NCBI GenBank assembly: GCA_026770025.1 | Contig: JAMXDE010000004.1 | Location: 2,232,001-2,296,000, forward strand | DNA length: 64,000 bases | Source of the DNA: Craspedostauros australis | Lineage: Eukaryota > Bacillariophyta > Bacillariophyceae > Mastogloiales > Achnanthaceae | Direction: 5' to 3' | Part shown: positions 11,859 through 22,098 of the stretch, in pieces | How the letters are laid out: every line of letters starts with the position of its first letter | Numbering within the stretch: position 1 is the first letter of the stretch | Notes under the pieces: generated by a model | The model's input: the letters and a program-made list of their open reading frames with translations, nothing else | Database searches by the model: none | Told to the model about the DNA's origin: nothing | Position numbers and translations under genes: made by a program

Positions 11859-12492
11859 ATTGTGATGCTGGAGGTTCTCAATATGCCGTCGCAAAGAACA
11901 ACAATGCCATGAGAGAGTGGTTTTATTAGTCCAATGACGATGTCGTTGAAGTCGCCACGTTCTTCAGGGCAGTCGGAGCATGCCGTGTGTGCCTGCGCAG
12001 TTGAAATTTCGCGTTTAACAATCCACATTCACAGCCAACACAAAAAGAACAGACCCCAACATGGACCAAAACGATTCTGGTCATTCGTGATGTGGGGCAC
12101 AGGGAAACACAAGAGCAGAGAGAATCTCCAACGAAACGTCTCCACCGCTGTCTACAGGAGGTACTCGGTCGACCCTGAGCGTTGGGCTGTTGGGAGATGC
12201 AGATGTTCGCCACCGATCACGAACGACCAGTTCAGCGACGACGCCCGAATTGCTTTGTGCGCACCAACACCGTGCGACTGTGAACATTGGTGGCAACACC
12301 AAGAGATGATGACCACCAACCAAGGAAGGGGGACGCGATTCGGCTCGTCACATTTTTCCCCATCGCGTTTCAGGTTTCGATCCAACACAACGCAACAAGA
12401 GGCGACACACAACAACCTTCGCTACACCAACAATCGCCGAACTCACAACAAGCCAAGTGCTCCACGCCACTGAGCTCACATACGATGCCACC
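11859..12492 (+). other. Upstream region of STAND copy 1
   Basis: Presumed promoter and 5' UTR of copy 1. Homology to the 5' flanks of copies 2 and 3 begins only at about 12446 (ACAACAAGCCAAGTGCTCC). Everything upstream is unique to this copy, so its regulation probably differs. Confidence 0.5.
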
Positions 12493-15400
12493 ATGGTAGC
12501 TGACATGAGCAACAGCAACAGCAGCAACAGCAACAACAACGACAGCCCGCCGTCTCCTTCCACCATGGACAATCCCAACAAGTCTCCCGATCCAACCAGG
12601 AAACTGCATCGATCGAAGGAAACCGCACCATGGCGATCGGGTTCGTGCTTTCTCGGACGAGAAAAGGAACTGAAGCGGCTCCACCATGTCAACGAGAAGG
12701 TCATGGAATCATGGCGATCTCGCATTGCCGACGATGTTGCCAACTCTCCCTCCAAGCCGGCCATACAGGAAGAGAGCTCGCAAGAGACTGATGCCAATGA
12801 AAACGTGTACCCCGCCGTGCTGGTGTGGGGTATCAGCGGAACTGGTAAATCAGCCCTGATCGATCACTTTCTGCAAGAGTGCTGCACCTGCAACACAGAG
12901 CCAAAGCAGAAGACCGACAAGCAGCGAGAAGAAGATAAGAAGAAGACAACGACAACGCCAACGACAGAGACGAAGGAGAAGGCAGCGGCCAACACCTGCA
13001 CCTGCTGCTACGTGCTGCGCGGCAAGTACGACGAGTACACCGGTGGCAGCGATCCCTTCTCCGCCCTCATCCAGGCCATGCGCGACTTCACGTCTCAACT
13101 CAAGCGCGGACCGGCAGAAGAGCTCGATCGAATCCGCCGATGCGTCAAGGAAGCCTTTCCCACGGATGGATTCATTCCGCTCATCAAGGTGGTGCCGGCC
13201 CTTGCCATCCTCTCACCCCACGCAACAATCCATGAAGACGGATCGATCACTCATCACTCCACAAGCCAGCGCCGTTACAGTAAGTTCGTCGCTGGAGCTA
13301 TCAGCAATGCGGGAAGTATGAGTGTCAGCCAGAACCTAACCGAGGGCCTATCTTCGAGTGCCATGCCAGCAGCGGCTCAGCTGCTGGGTGATGGCTCATG
13401 GAACCAGCTGCAGTACATCTTCATGCAGTTCATCAAGGCCATATCTACGACGGAACGTCCCATCTACATGTTCCTGGATGATCTGCAGTGGTCATCTGGC
13501 GTTGGCTTGCGCCTCCTGGCCAGTCTGATGGAAGACACGGACCTCAAGAACTTCCTCCTTGTGGGTGCTGTCCGACAGGAGACGAATCCGCACAACGAGG
13601 AAGTGCTGGACTTGCCACCAAATCATGCGCTGTCGACTGCCTTCTTGCAAAAACTTGAGGCGACAGAAGACAGCGATGGTGGACTCAGCCACGGCGCTTC
13701 CCATCGGCAGCATCGAACGCTCAGCCACGTCACCATTGCAAACCTATCGTTGGCAGACACCACCGCATGGCTTGAGAGCATGCTGTGTTGCGAAGACATC
13801 GATATCCTCTCGAAGAAGCTGCACATCAAGACCAACGGCAACATCTTCTTCACGTTGCAGGCATTGGAAGAGCTGGAGAGGAAGAACATCCTCACATACA
13901 ACCAAGCTTCATCTCAGTGGGAGTGGAAGGTCCCAAACCAAGGAGGTGGCAAAGGCAGCAGCAGCTTCCGCGCCGTGGATCTGCCCATCAGTCACGACAT
14001 CGTCCACGCCATCGAGTCCAAGCTCAAGGATCTCCCACCACTGCTCCAAAGAGCCCTATCCGTCGCAGCCTACATCGGATCGACCTTCCACCTCTCTATT
14101 TTGCGGCTCGTGCTGCAGAATGAGCAAGGCCATGTGGATGGTGTGATCAGTGCTACGATCGATGAGGACGACATCGTCTCCAACGAACAAGCACTCTCTG
14201 AACTCCTGGAACAGGCCGTCCTCGAGCGTCTGGTCAACAACCCCATCGGCGGCACCATGTACAACTTCGCCCATGACCGCATCCAGCAGGCTGCACATGG
14301 AATGATCCCTCATGGCGAGGTCCGCGACAAGCTGCGGCTGCGTATCGGCCACTGCCTGCTGAAGAACTACCGGCTCGGACGGAATGACGACGATCCCTTG
14401 AAGGAGAATGACGATGACGACGAGCATGTCAAGTCCAAGGCACCATGCCATAAGCGGCTGCAACAGCACAGCATGCCAGCGCAATCAGCACAATCAACGC
14501 ACTCTACCTCGCAGACGAAACCATCCAAGTCATCATCCCCACGATTGGACGAGATCGAAGGCCTTCTCTTCGTGGCAATTGATCATCTCAACAGTATCCA
14601 GACCAAGGACCACATGTTCACCGTCATGATGAACCTCGAGGTTGGCGAGAAGGCATTGCAGATGGGGGCCTTGCAATCGGCATCCAACTACTTGGAGAAG
14701 GCGTTCACTGCCTTGCGTCGCGTGAAGAATCATACTTCCCCCAGTACCAACAGCACCAACTCCAACAGCAGTGCTGGCAGTATCAGCAGCACTTCTTCCG
14801 TCCAACAAGCTGTTCATCGATCAGCATGGAACAATGCAGAGCACTACGACGCGTGCTTGCGACTGTACCACGCCCGCTGTGATGTGGAGCTGTCGCTGAG
14901 CCACTTCGAGGTTGGGTACAAGCTCGGCTACGAAGTGTTGGACAGGGCTCGGTCGCTTGAGGACAAGCTCCCCACGTACTTCGCGATGGCCAAGGCGCTG
15001 GGCAGGGAAGATCGCCATCTGGACGCCCAGCAACTCGACAAACGAGCGCTCCGAGCAATGAAAGAGTTCCCGAAGAGATGGCACTTGCTGCGCAGCGCCA
15101 AGATGCTGCTGGATATCAAGTCGTTCCTGAAGAAGAACACGAACGAGCAGATCATGTCCTTGCCGCTGATGACAGGCGCCAGGACAATCTACGCAATGAA
15201 GATCGGCGCCGACTTTGGCGCTCGTGCCCATATCGTCCGAGACGTAACTGCGATGATATTCAATCTCTGCAAGGCAATAAAAAGAACCATTCGGTACGGC
15301 ATATGCGAAGACTCGGCAACTGCCTTCGTAACTTATGGTCTCATCATGAGCACCACAGGACACCAAACCCTAGCACAACGCTGCGCAGACATTGGATTTG

Positions 15401-16704
15401 GAATCATCGACAGAACCAACGGGAAGTCAAAGAGCGCGCTTGTTTCCCTTATCATAACGAGCTACATTTCGTCATTCAACGTGCCTTTCTTGGAGCTTCT
15501 ACAGCAATGTCGGAAGGGATACAAGGATTCAATGGAAGTTGGGGAATTCGAGATGGGCATAGTGACCTATCAAACCTTCATCATACTAGCTTTTGTAGCT
15601 GGATGCACACTACTTCCTCTGATCAAGGCAATCCAGGGAGCTCTCCAAAAAATCGACATTCATCAGGTCCTTTCCTTCAGCGGAATGGCCGAGGAAGTTT
15701 TGGTCATGCTGAAGTGGTTGGTTGGAGATACGCCGACCCCATGGCAAGACTTCGAGGCTGAAGCCGCACGAGGTCTCGACAAGCAGTCACTTGATCCGTC
15801 AGAAAGTTCAGGAGATACGGTGCACTTCTTTGCTCGGGTATTCCTCTCGATCTATCATCGGCGGTACACGACCGCAGAACGCTTCTTCAAGTGCTTTCAC
15901 TTCTTCGCTTCGAAAGACACATCCTATCTGAATTTGTTGGCGTTGCCGTTCTTCTCGGGCCTGATCGCGGCAGGAAGGTATAGGCAGACGGGGCACCGGC
16001 ACTACTTGTCAACGCTGCGCAAGTCCATCAAGACCCTCCGCAACATCGGGAAGACCAGAGGAAGGAACTGGATTCACACGGCATTCTTGCTGGAGGCAGA
16101 AGAACTGTCGATCACCGTAAAGGACAAGCGCCATTCCAGGATCCAGCACGCGTATAACCTTGCGATCATCACGGCCACGCAGTCCATGTGCATCCATGAT
16201 GTAGCTCTTGCTTATGAGCTGGCGGGGGAACACTACATCAGTCATGATGGCCCAGATCTGGTTGGTGACTACTTCGACAACGCCGTTGAGCACTACGCGG
16301 CATGGGGCTGCAAGACCAAGGTCGATGACATCAAGGAACGACGTGGTCAATTCGTGACCACACGATACCACCGCAGCAAGGCAAACCCAAAGCTCACGGA
16401 GTGGACCCGCCACAGCCACAAGATCGAAGAGCTATTCGGGATTGTGTCGAGGGCGAATCTCGCTGGATTCGAGGTTGTGCCACGGCCCAGTCCAACCGAA
16501 ATGCGTTCTGCAAATAGCCCTCGGTATAACGTTGATGGTTGCACAGATGCATCAGGTTCCAAGGCGAGGTCGAAGTCTAATAACACAGCCATAGCGTTTG
16601 ACGATGACAGCACAGAGCATCATGGCAAGCGCCACGACCACGACCACGACCACGACCATGATGATGACGATGATGATGTCTCGGCATTGACAGACATCTC
16701 ATAG
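12493..16704 (+). CDS. STAND/AAA_16 ATPase with helical repeats, copy 1
   Basis: 1403 residues. After a low-complexity Asn/Ser N-terminus an AAA_16-type NTPase domain starts at about residue 53 (FLGREKEL). Walker A GISGTGKS is at 113-120 and Walker B MFLDDLQW at 326-333. A winged-helix-like stretch (LPPLLQRALSVAAY) and the block YNFAHDRIQQAAH near 590 follow; this block is characteristic of the COG3899 ATPase module of bacterial multi-sensor kinases. The rest is TPR-like helical repeat, ending in a His/Asp tail. No kinase, GAF or histidine-kinase domain follows, unlike bacterial relatives. STAND ATPases are ligand-triggered oligomerising switches; the ligand here is unknown. ATG 12493 has an ideal context (GCCACCATGG). 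The upstream ATG used by copies 2 and 3 is absent. Copy 1 alone has a Thr-rich insertion near residue 158, and it departs from its paralogs from about residue 893 to the end. Confidence 0.88.
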   Translation: MVADMSNSNSSNSNNNDSPPSPSTMDNPNKSPDPTRKLHRSKETAPWRSGSCFLGREKELKRLHHVNEKVMESWRSRIADDVANSPSKPAIQEESSQETDANENVYPAVLVWGISGTGKSALIDHFLQECCTCNTEPKQKTDKQREEDKKKTTTTPTTETKEKAAANTCTCCYVLRGKYDEYTGGSDPFSALIQAMRDFTSQLKRGPAEELDRIRRCVKEAFPTDGFIPLIKVVPALAILSPHATIHEDGSITHHSTSQRRYSKFVAGAISNAGSMSVSQNLTEGLSSSAMPAAAQLLGDGSWNQLQYIFMQFIKAISTTERPIYMFLDDLQWSSGVGLRLLASLMEDTDLKNFLLVGAVRQETNPHNEEVLDLPPNHALSTAFLQKLEATEDSDGGLSHGASHRQHRTLSHVTIANLSLADTTAWLESMLCCEDIDILSKKLHIKTNGNIFFTLQALEELERKNILTYNQASSQWEWKVPNQGGGKGSSSFRAVDLPISHDIVHAIESKLKDLPPLLQRALSVAAYIGSTFHLSILRLVLQNEQGHVDGVISATIDEDDIVSNEQALSELLEQAVLERLVNNPIGGTMYNFAHDRIQQAAHGMIPHGEVRDKLRLRIGHCLLKNYRLGRNDDDPLKENDDDDEHVKSKAPCHKRLQQHSMPAQSAQSTHSTSQTKPSKSSSPRLDEIEGLLFVAIDHLNSIQTKDHMFTVMMNLEVGEKALQMGALQSASNYLEKAFTALRRVKNHTSPSTNSTNSNSSAGSISSTSSVQQAVHRSAWNNAEHYDACLRLYHARCDVELSLSHFEVGYKLGYEVLDRARSLEDKLPTYFAMAKALGREDRHLDAQQLDKRALRAMKEFPKRWHLLRSAKMLLDIKSFLKKNTNEQIMSLPLMTGARTIYAMKIGADFGARAHIVRDVTAMIFNLCKAIKRTIRYGICEDSATAFVTYGLIMSTTGHQTLAQRCADIGFGIIDRTNGKSKSALVSLIITSYISSFNVPFLELLQQCRKGYKDSMEVGEFEMGIVTYQTFIILAFVAGCTLLPLIKAIQGALQKIDIHQVLSFSGMAEEVLVMLKWLVGDTPTPWQDFEAEAARGLDKQSLDPSESSGDTVHFFARVFLSIYHRRYTTAERFFKCFHFFASKDTSYLNLLALPFFSGLIAAGRYRQTGHRHYLSTLRKSIKTLRNIGKTRGRNWIHTAFLLEAEELSITVKDKRHSRIQHAYNLAIITATQSMCIHDVALAYELAGEHYISHDGPDLVGDYFDNAVEHYAAWGCKTKVDDIKERRGQFVTTRYHRSKANPKLTEWTRHSHKIEELFGIVSRANLAGFEVVPRPSPTEMRSANSPRYNVDGCTDASGSKARSKSNNTAIAFDDDSTEHHGKRHDHDHDHDHDDDDDDVSALTDIS

Positions 16705-17025
16705 GGTGATGGCGAGATACTCCATCGGAGCATCTGATTCAGGATAGCACCATTATTCACACCATTCAGTGAACATGCCAACAGTATCACACGCGAAGGA
16801 GTAATAGAAGTGCATTAGTTCCACATGATGTTGCTTTCTGCAATTGTACTGCCGCGACCCAGGTACGCATGATTCCGTCCTTGCCTGGTGGGATTATCCC
16901 TTCGTGGACCAGCCCTAAAGGATCTGTCAGAGCCATTATAAAGCCTCCGTGTTAAATTTCTACAGCTTTTCCCTACCATGTCCTACGTATGAAAACTAAT
17001 TCTGTACCTGTCTCTAAACTGGATT
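16705..17025. other. Gap between convergent STAND copy 1 and piggyBac
   Basis: 3' UTRs of both convergent genes. It has no similarity to the shared 3' flanks of copies 2 and 3. A TTAA occurs at about 16953, but no matching terminal repeat was found to prove it is the transposon edge. Confidence 0.45.
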
Positions 17026-19680
17026 TTAGACTGTAATGGTCAGTTCACTCTCTTCAGAGTTGGTGATACTCTCGTCATCCTTCCCATGAAATACATTCCA
17101 GTGCAGCTTACAGACATGGATTCCACACACACTGCACACCCTTCTGACTCTGCTTGGTTCGTGTGTGGGCCTCCCTTCAAGCTTTGCTTTTGCTTTAAGA
17201 TAAGAACAGTATCTGCAAGTCTTCTGGCTTCCGTCCCTGCTGATGATCTCCTTGTGATCTTCAAATCTCCCCTCCAACCTCGATCTGGGCAGCTTTGGAG
17301 AGCAGGAGCTCATCCGATTCCTTGTTCGAATGGTGTGTGGGACTCTCTCGCGGCTTGACCTTGTTGCCATCAAGTCTGCCTCATTACCTTTGCGAACAAG
17401 AGCCTCAATCATTTCGATCATGAATGCCTTGCTTCTCAATCGATCTTGTTCCCTTGCCAGGTGATTGAATGCAATCCACGTATTGACGCGCATGATGTCC
17501 AACAAGTGGAACATCAGGGGCATCCATACTCTCTGAGCCCTCAAGTCAGGGCGATAGTATGCGATGAGTTGATCGCATTTGTCAACTCCAAGCATCCAAT
17601 GATTGTAGTCGTCAATCATCTTCGGGATTCGGATGTGAGCAGAGTACTTGCTCCCCCAGACCATCTCCAAGTGCCCTGCATTCACCTTGTTCTTTCTTGG
17701 CTTGTGGCGATTGCAAAGGACTGACTCGTTCCCATGGTGCACCGTACTGACCATCAACACCACATTGTTGTCAATCCACCTGGTCACCACGTACTGATTG
17801 TTCTCGATCCAGACATAGAGCGAGTTGAAGCGCATGTCATCGACCTCCTTCACCTCTGTGCTGGGGAAGCCGTTCCTCCTCCTTGCAGTGCCAACAACTC
17901 CGATGCCCATCTCTCTTGACTTCGCCATGACCGTCTTGGTTGTGAAGAGGTTGTCCATTGCAACGACATGGTGATTCGATGGGACCAATGTCTTCATGAG
18001 TTCCTCCACAGTGTTGTTGATCTTTGTTGTAGTATCCAGGCGTCCTGCAGGCAGTACATGATATCCAAATCCAGTCTTCGAGCAGCACAAAGCATAGAAT
18101 TTGTACCCCTCTTTGATGGGTTTCTGCTTCATCCGAGTGGTCTGCCTGGACCTGCCCTTGAATCTCACCATCATCTCATCGATTGCACAGGCAAAGCCTG
18201 GCTTGATGCAGATACTCTTCGACACCTGGTTGACGTGGTCAAGCAGTGGTTGGATCTTGTGATACCAGCTTCTGTTGCTGTCAACAATCGGTGTAGGAGG
18301 AATGTGGGGCTGCGTGTACAGGGTTTGGTTGGTGGCTGTGGATGCAGAGAGGCTCGAAGTTGCAGATCGAATTGAGGGCGAGCTGCTGATGGTTGCACTT
18401 GTGAGAGAATCGTACCGGCTCTGGACGAGATCGTCTTCGCTGTCACTGACATCCTCGTCATCTGAGTCAGTGGCCTTCTTCATGTCAGCAGCAATTGTGC
18501 CCCTCACAGCTGTGAAGTGAATGTGGTTCCACACAACTTCGTATCTTGCCCGTGGCATGTACTTTGTCAGCAAGTGGGATGGTACGCCAATGGAAGGGGC
18601 ACGCCAATAATCCCGCTTGGCCGGTGCCTTGAAGACTCCCATGTAGTAGTAGATTGCAAGGAAGAGGTAGATCTCCTTCACTGAAACGAAGCTGGCCGTG
18701 GATCCACTGTTGAAGATATGGTTGTTGGTGTGGACTTGAATGGATTCAATGAGTTGCCGTGAGAAGTAAACCTCCAGGATGGTATCAACTGATGGGTTGA
18801 CACCTCCAACTGACCGGAAGAGTGGTGCGTGGGAACTGATGGGAAGTGGTGCATAGGCAACATTTTTGTCGGCTCCATGCACAGGAATGGTTGTGCCATC
18901 AGCACCAGTTGCATTGCCATTTGCAATTCCGTTGTTGTCCATGATTGTGCCATCTGTAGCAGTTGCTCTGTCAGTAGCCATGGCAGCACCGATGAAAGTG
19001 GTGTGATCTGCACCCATTGATCCATCATTGATGGGTGTGCCATCGTTGCTGGGCGTGCCATTGTTGCTTGGTGTGCCATCGTGGCTGGGCGTGCCATCGT
19101 GGCTGGGCGTGCCATCGTGGCTGGCTGTGCCATCATTGGTGTCATTGGTTGCGATTGTGCCGTTTCTCTCATGATGGCTTTTTCGCCTCAACGCAAGTTT
19201 GCGTTTGAGGCGGTTGAGGATGCGACTGCTGCGCCTGTTGCTTTCGATTCTGCTTGCGGTGCTGCTGATGGTGGTGGTACCAGCCACGCTGATGCAGGCA
19301 CTGTTGCCATTGCATACTCCCTTGCTGCTCACAGTTGGTGCTCCTGCAGAGCGGTTTCCTGTCGCTCCATTAGTAGCATGAAGCAATTCTTTCCGATTGC
19401 CATTGAGGAATACCACAAAGGGTTCGGCACAATTGTAGCTTGCCGCGCCAATTGGGGGAGGCTTGGATGCTTTGACGTGCTTGGATGCTTTGACATGCTT
19501 GGATGTGGGAGAGGACGGAGATGATGTGGGCATGGCCGCGGATGGACGAGATCTGCTGTGCTTGTGTTGTGATGGGCGATCGATGATGTGGCATCGTTGG
19601 AATTGTGATTTCAATTTTGTGATCAACAATCGTGACGATCTCTTCGACGGTGAGAAGAAACAATCAAGGAGATTGAGCAC
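17026..19680 (-). CDS. PiggyBac-type transposase (DDE_Tnp_1_7), apparently intact
   Basis: 884 residues without interruption. The first ~290 are low complexity, including a repeated HDGTPS unit. The piggyBac core starts at about residue 300 (VDTILEVYFSRQLIESIQ). The predicted catalytic aspartates are D501 (AIDEMMVRFKG), D576 (VAMDNLFTT) and D700 with D703 nearby (MLGVDKCDQ). Spacings of 75 and 124 fit the family (78 and 101 in the insect reference protein). The C-terminus has a Cys/His cluster (CRYC, CSVCGIHVCKLH) like the family's C-terminal zinc domain that binds transposon ends. It cuts and pastes DNA at TTAA in the nucleus. I could not find flanking TTAA plus terminal repeats, so it may be a mobile element or a domesticated gene. 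It lies between STAND copies 1 and 2. The start could be a later ATG. Confidence 0.9.
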   Translation of the reverse strand: MLNLLDCFFSPSKRSSRLLITKLKSQFQRCHIIDRPSQHKHSRSRPSAAMPTSSPSSPTSKHVKASKHVKASKPPPIGAASYNCAEPFVVFLNGNRKELLHATNGATGNRSAGAPTVSSKGVCNGNSACISVAGTTTISSTASRIESNRRSSRILNRLKRKLALRRKSHHERNGTIATNDTNDGTASHDGTPSHDGTPSHDGTPSNNGTPSNDGTPINDGSMGADHTTFIGAAMATDRATATDGTIMDNNGIANGNATGADGTTIPVHGADKNVAYAPLPISSHAPLFRSVGGVNPSVDTILEVYFSRQLIESIQVHTNNHIFNSGSTASFVSVKEIYLFLAIYYYMGVFKAPAKRDYWRAPSIGVPSHLLTKYMPRARYEVVWNHIHFTAVRGTIAADMKKATDSDDEDVSDSEDDLVQSRYDSLTSATISSSPSIRSATSSLSASTATNQTLYTQPHIPPTPIVDSNRSWYHKIQPLLDHVNQVSKSICIKPGFACAIDEMMVRFKGRSRQTTRMKQKPIKEGYKFYALCCSKTGFGYHVLPAGRLDTTTKINNTVEELMKTLVPSNHHVVAMDNLFTTKTVMAKSREMGIGVVGTARRRNGFPSTEVKEVDDMRFNSLYVWIENNQYVVTRWIDNNVVLMVSTVHHGNESVLCNRHKPRKNKVNAGHLEMVWGSKYSAHIRIPKMIDDYNHWMLGVDKCDQLIAYYRPDLRAQRVWMPLMFHLLDIMRVNTWIAFNHLAREQDRLRSKAFMIEMIEALVRKGNEADLMATRSSRERVPHTIRTRNRMSSCSPKLPRSRLEGRFEDHKEIISRDGSQKTCRYCSYLKAKAKLEGRPTHEPSRVRRVCSVCGIHVCKLHWNVFHGKDDESITNSEESELTITV
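19032..19133 (-). repeat. 18-bp coding minisatellite in the piggyBac gene
   Basis: Tandem units around GTGCCATCGTGGCTGGGC encode six-residue repeats (xxDGTP) in the disordered N-terminal arm. Confidence 0.85.
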
Positions 19681-21384
19681 AACGAAGAATGATCCATGAG
19701 CGATGGGCCACGGAGATCACCAGTGAAGCCATGTGCTGGGAGGCATCCATGGAGCTGTATGAACACACATGCCAAGTGATGCATGCGAAAACGGCGATCG
19801 AGTTGAGAGACGTGAGCGATGTGAGCACCGAAAAAATCGTTGATGTGTTGCGAAAATCAGCGATGATGGCCTCGCTGATGAGTTTTCCCGTCAGTCCCGT
19901 CGCTGAAAAAACGATTCACGAGTACTTCGGAGGCCGATGGCGACCCAACCGCAGTAAGAAGACCCCTGATTCAGGAAGATTGGAAGAAGCGCAAACTCCC
20001 AGGGATTCCGTTGGTACAAGAAAAGTGGAGGGGTACATGTAAAAGTTGCGGTCAAAAACGGAATGGGGTGAGAATGAAATTTATATTGGATCGAAGTAAT
20101 CCCCTAGGTCACGAAGGGATACATGAAGGACACATTGATAGAAATAGTCTGTCCGAGGCATTGTTGTATTGAGTTCGGTATGATGTTGAAGATATCCTTC
20201 AAACAAGGTACCACCAAACAAAGTCAACCAAATTTTGTCTAGAATATGTTTGAAAACGTGCTTTTGTTGAATGATTTGTGACATTTTATTCTTGTGTGTG
20301 AGCATGTTTTTGAAATGGACAAAAAGCAAGAAATAATTCAAAATACTCCTTTTTGTTTTCCATATCATCAGAATGTGGGTCATTCCGATAACTGCAGAGC
20401 TCTGTTTGCCTCTGTTGGTCCCGAAGGTCGTGCATGGAGAACTGGCGGAGCAGTCGTTCTTCTTCATCCCGTGTTCGCGACCTCTCCATCCACCACCATC
20501 GCTGAGCAAAGTGTGGTTGTGGCAGAGAGTCTGTTGGCGCACCTGCGCTGATGGAGGCATAGCATGTGCCGTACGACTACTTCCCGCGCATCAGTTCTAG
20601 TAGTACGTTATCACGATCACGTACATACGAGTAAGGAGACATGAGTCATTCAATGCACTACTACTTTATGTTCCATTCATGCCCATCAGTGTTACTCCCT
20701 TGTACCTTGATTCTTCGACTGTTCGTTGCATTGCGCCAAGTTCGGCCTCCCTGGCTGGACTCCAGCCGAGAGGTTTTGCAACTGGCGTTGGCTGGACTCC
20801 GGCTGCATGGTTTTCACAACGTTGAAGAACAGAGTACTCTGGGTTACGTGCTCTGTCGGCATTGAAGTTGCACTCCAGACGCTGGCGTCGGTGGGAGGAG
20901 GATGAGACGATGCTGAAGCCACAGCTCGGTGATCGCAGATTCCTGAATCCTCCCAACACCTTGTCGCTCTTTTCTGTTCTGGTACCTCCAATGGATCGAT
21001 GATTATTGTTCCTTCTGTCGTGGGAGTACCTGCCCGATTGCCAACACGACGTTGCCAGACGGAAGGCAAGAGGGGAAGCGAGGATCTGTATCTCGGCTGT
21101 GCTTGCAGAGATAGCATAGAAGTCTTGTTGTCGACAATGATGTCAATTGCGAAACCGCCACCAACCTCAGGAACGACCGCGGAGTGTTGGCGCGAGCAGT
21201 ACAGCAAACGCAACACAAGGAAGCAAAAAAAGAGCAAGCAGGCACAAGAGTGAAACCTGCAGGCCACGTAAGCTTGGGAGATTAGACACGCGAATAGAAG
21301 TTCGGTCCCAAAACAGCCTCGTCTACGATTGCTATGACCAATGCTCTTCATCTTGTGCAAAACTGCGCAGACATCTCCGAAGAT
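19681..21384. other. Unassigned DNA between piggyBac and STAND copy 2
   Basis: A 117-codon plus-strand frame (19689-20042) abuts the piggyBac start divergently, but has no recognisable domain and is not called. AT-rich DNA with scattered short frames continues to about 21380. No RNA gene is seen. Confidence 0.45.
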
Positions 21385-22098
21385 CTTCTTCGCGGTTTTG
21401 GACCCATGCCATCGTGACGTCGCCTGAGAGTCTTTTGGGACTCATAATCGAAGAGCGACTTCACAACCAACAGAGTTAGCGCAATTGCTCCAGCCGGTAG
21501 AAAAACGCGGCGAGAGATGCACGGTAGTGACGAGCGGAATTGTCCTTCTTTCTGATCAGGAAACCTGATATCGCACTCGAATGCGCGCTATTACTGTAGA
21601 ATGCGTTCTTGACAGGCCAAAATACCTCGCCTCGATACGCTCGTGTTGATAACTATTATGGGATGGTGTTCACAACCACTGCGAATAGCGGAGGGAAAGA
21701 GAAGTCTGCGCTTCCGTGACGCGGACATGGTTGAAGTAGTCATTCTCCACACAGGACATTACAATCTGACACAGAACCTTCGCTCGCGCGACGCCTACAG
21801 AAGAATGTGAAAGGAACAGGGATGATCAAACGCAAATACGCAGTTCGCCGCCTACAAAAACGAGGTACTTGCCAGTCCGATTGAGAGGAACCAGAAGTAG
21901 GTTCGAGACTGTGTACGAGTACGCAGAGCACTCGAAACAACAGGAACGTCATCAGGGATTGAATCGGAATGCGATCCCACCCAAGCCGTCTCCTTCATCC
22001 TCCGAGTCCACTCGAAAACTCAACACACACTCATACCGAGGATAGTACCGAGGATAGTACCGAGGAGAGGCCACAAAACACTCGCACCCTGCACCACC
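21385..22098 (+). promoter_or_regulatory. Upstream region of STAND copy 2, homologous to that of copy 3
   Basis: About 710 bp upstream of the start aligns, with divergence, to 37315-38011 before copy 3. Shared landmarks are GAAGAGCGACT, CAGGAAACCTGAT, TTCTTGAC and GAAGTAGTCATTC followed by ACAGGACATTACAA. Conservation of short blocks in otherwise diverged DNA marks them as candidate promoter elements. Confidence 0.55.
22034..22069 (+). repeat. Three 12-bp tandem units upstream of copy 2
   Basis: TACCGAGGATAG twice, then TACCGAGGAGAG, ending 29 bp before the start codon. It is absent before copies 1 and 3. Confidence 0.8.

Noticed and set aside
16953-16956. TTAA as the piggyBac left edge
   Set aside because: No second TTAA with a matching terminal repeat beyond 19680 was found by eye.
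19689-20042. 117-codon frame divergent from piggyBac, considered as a partner gene
   Set aside because: No recognisable features; overlaps the likely promoter of the transposase.
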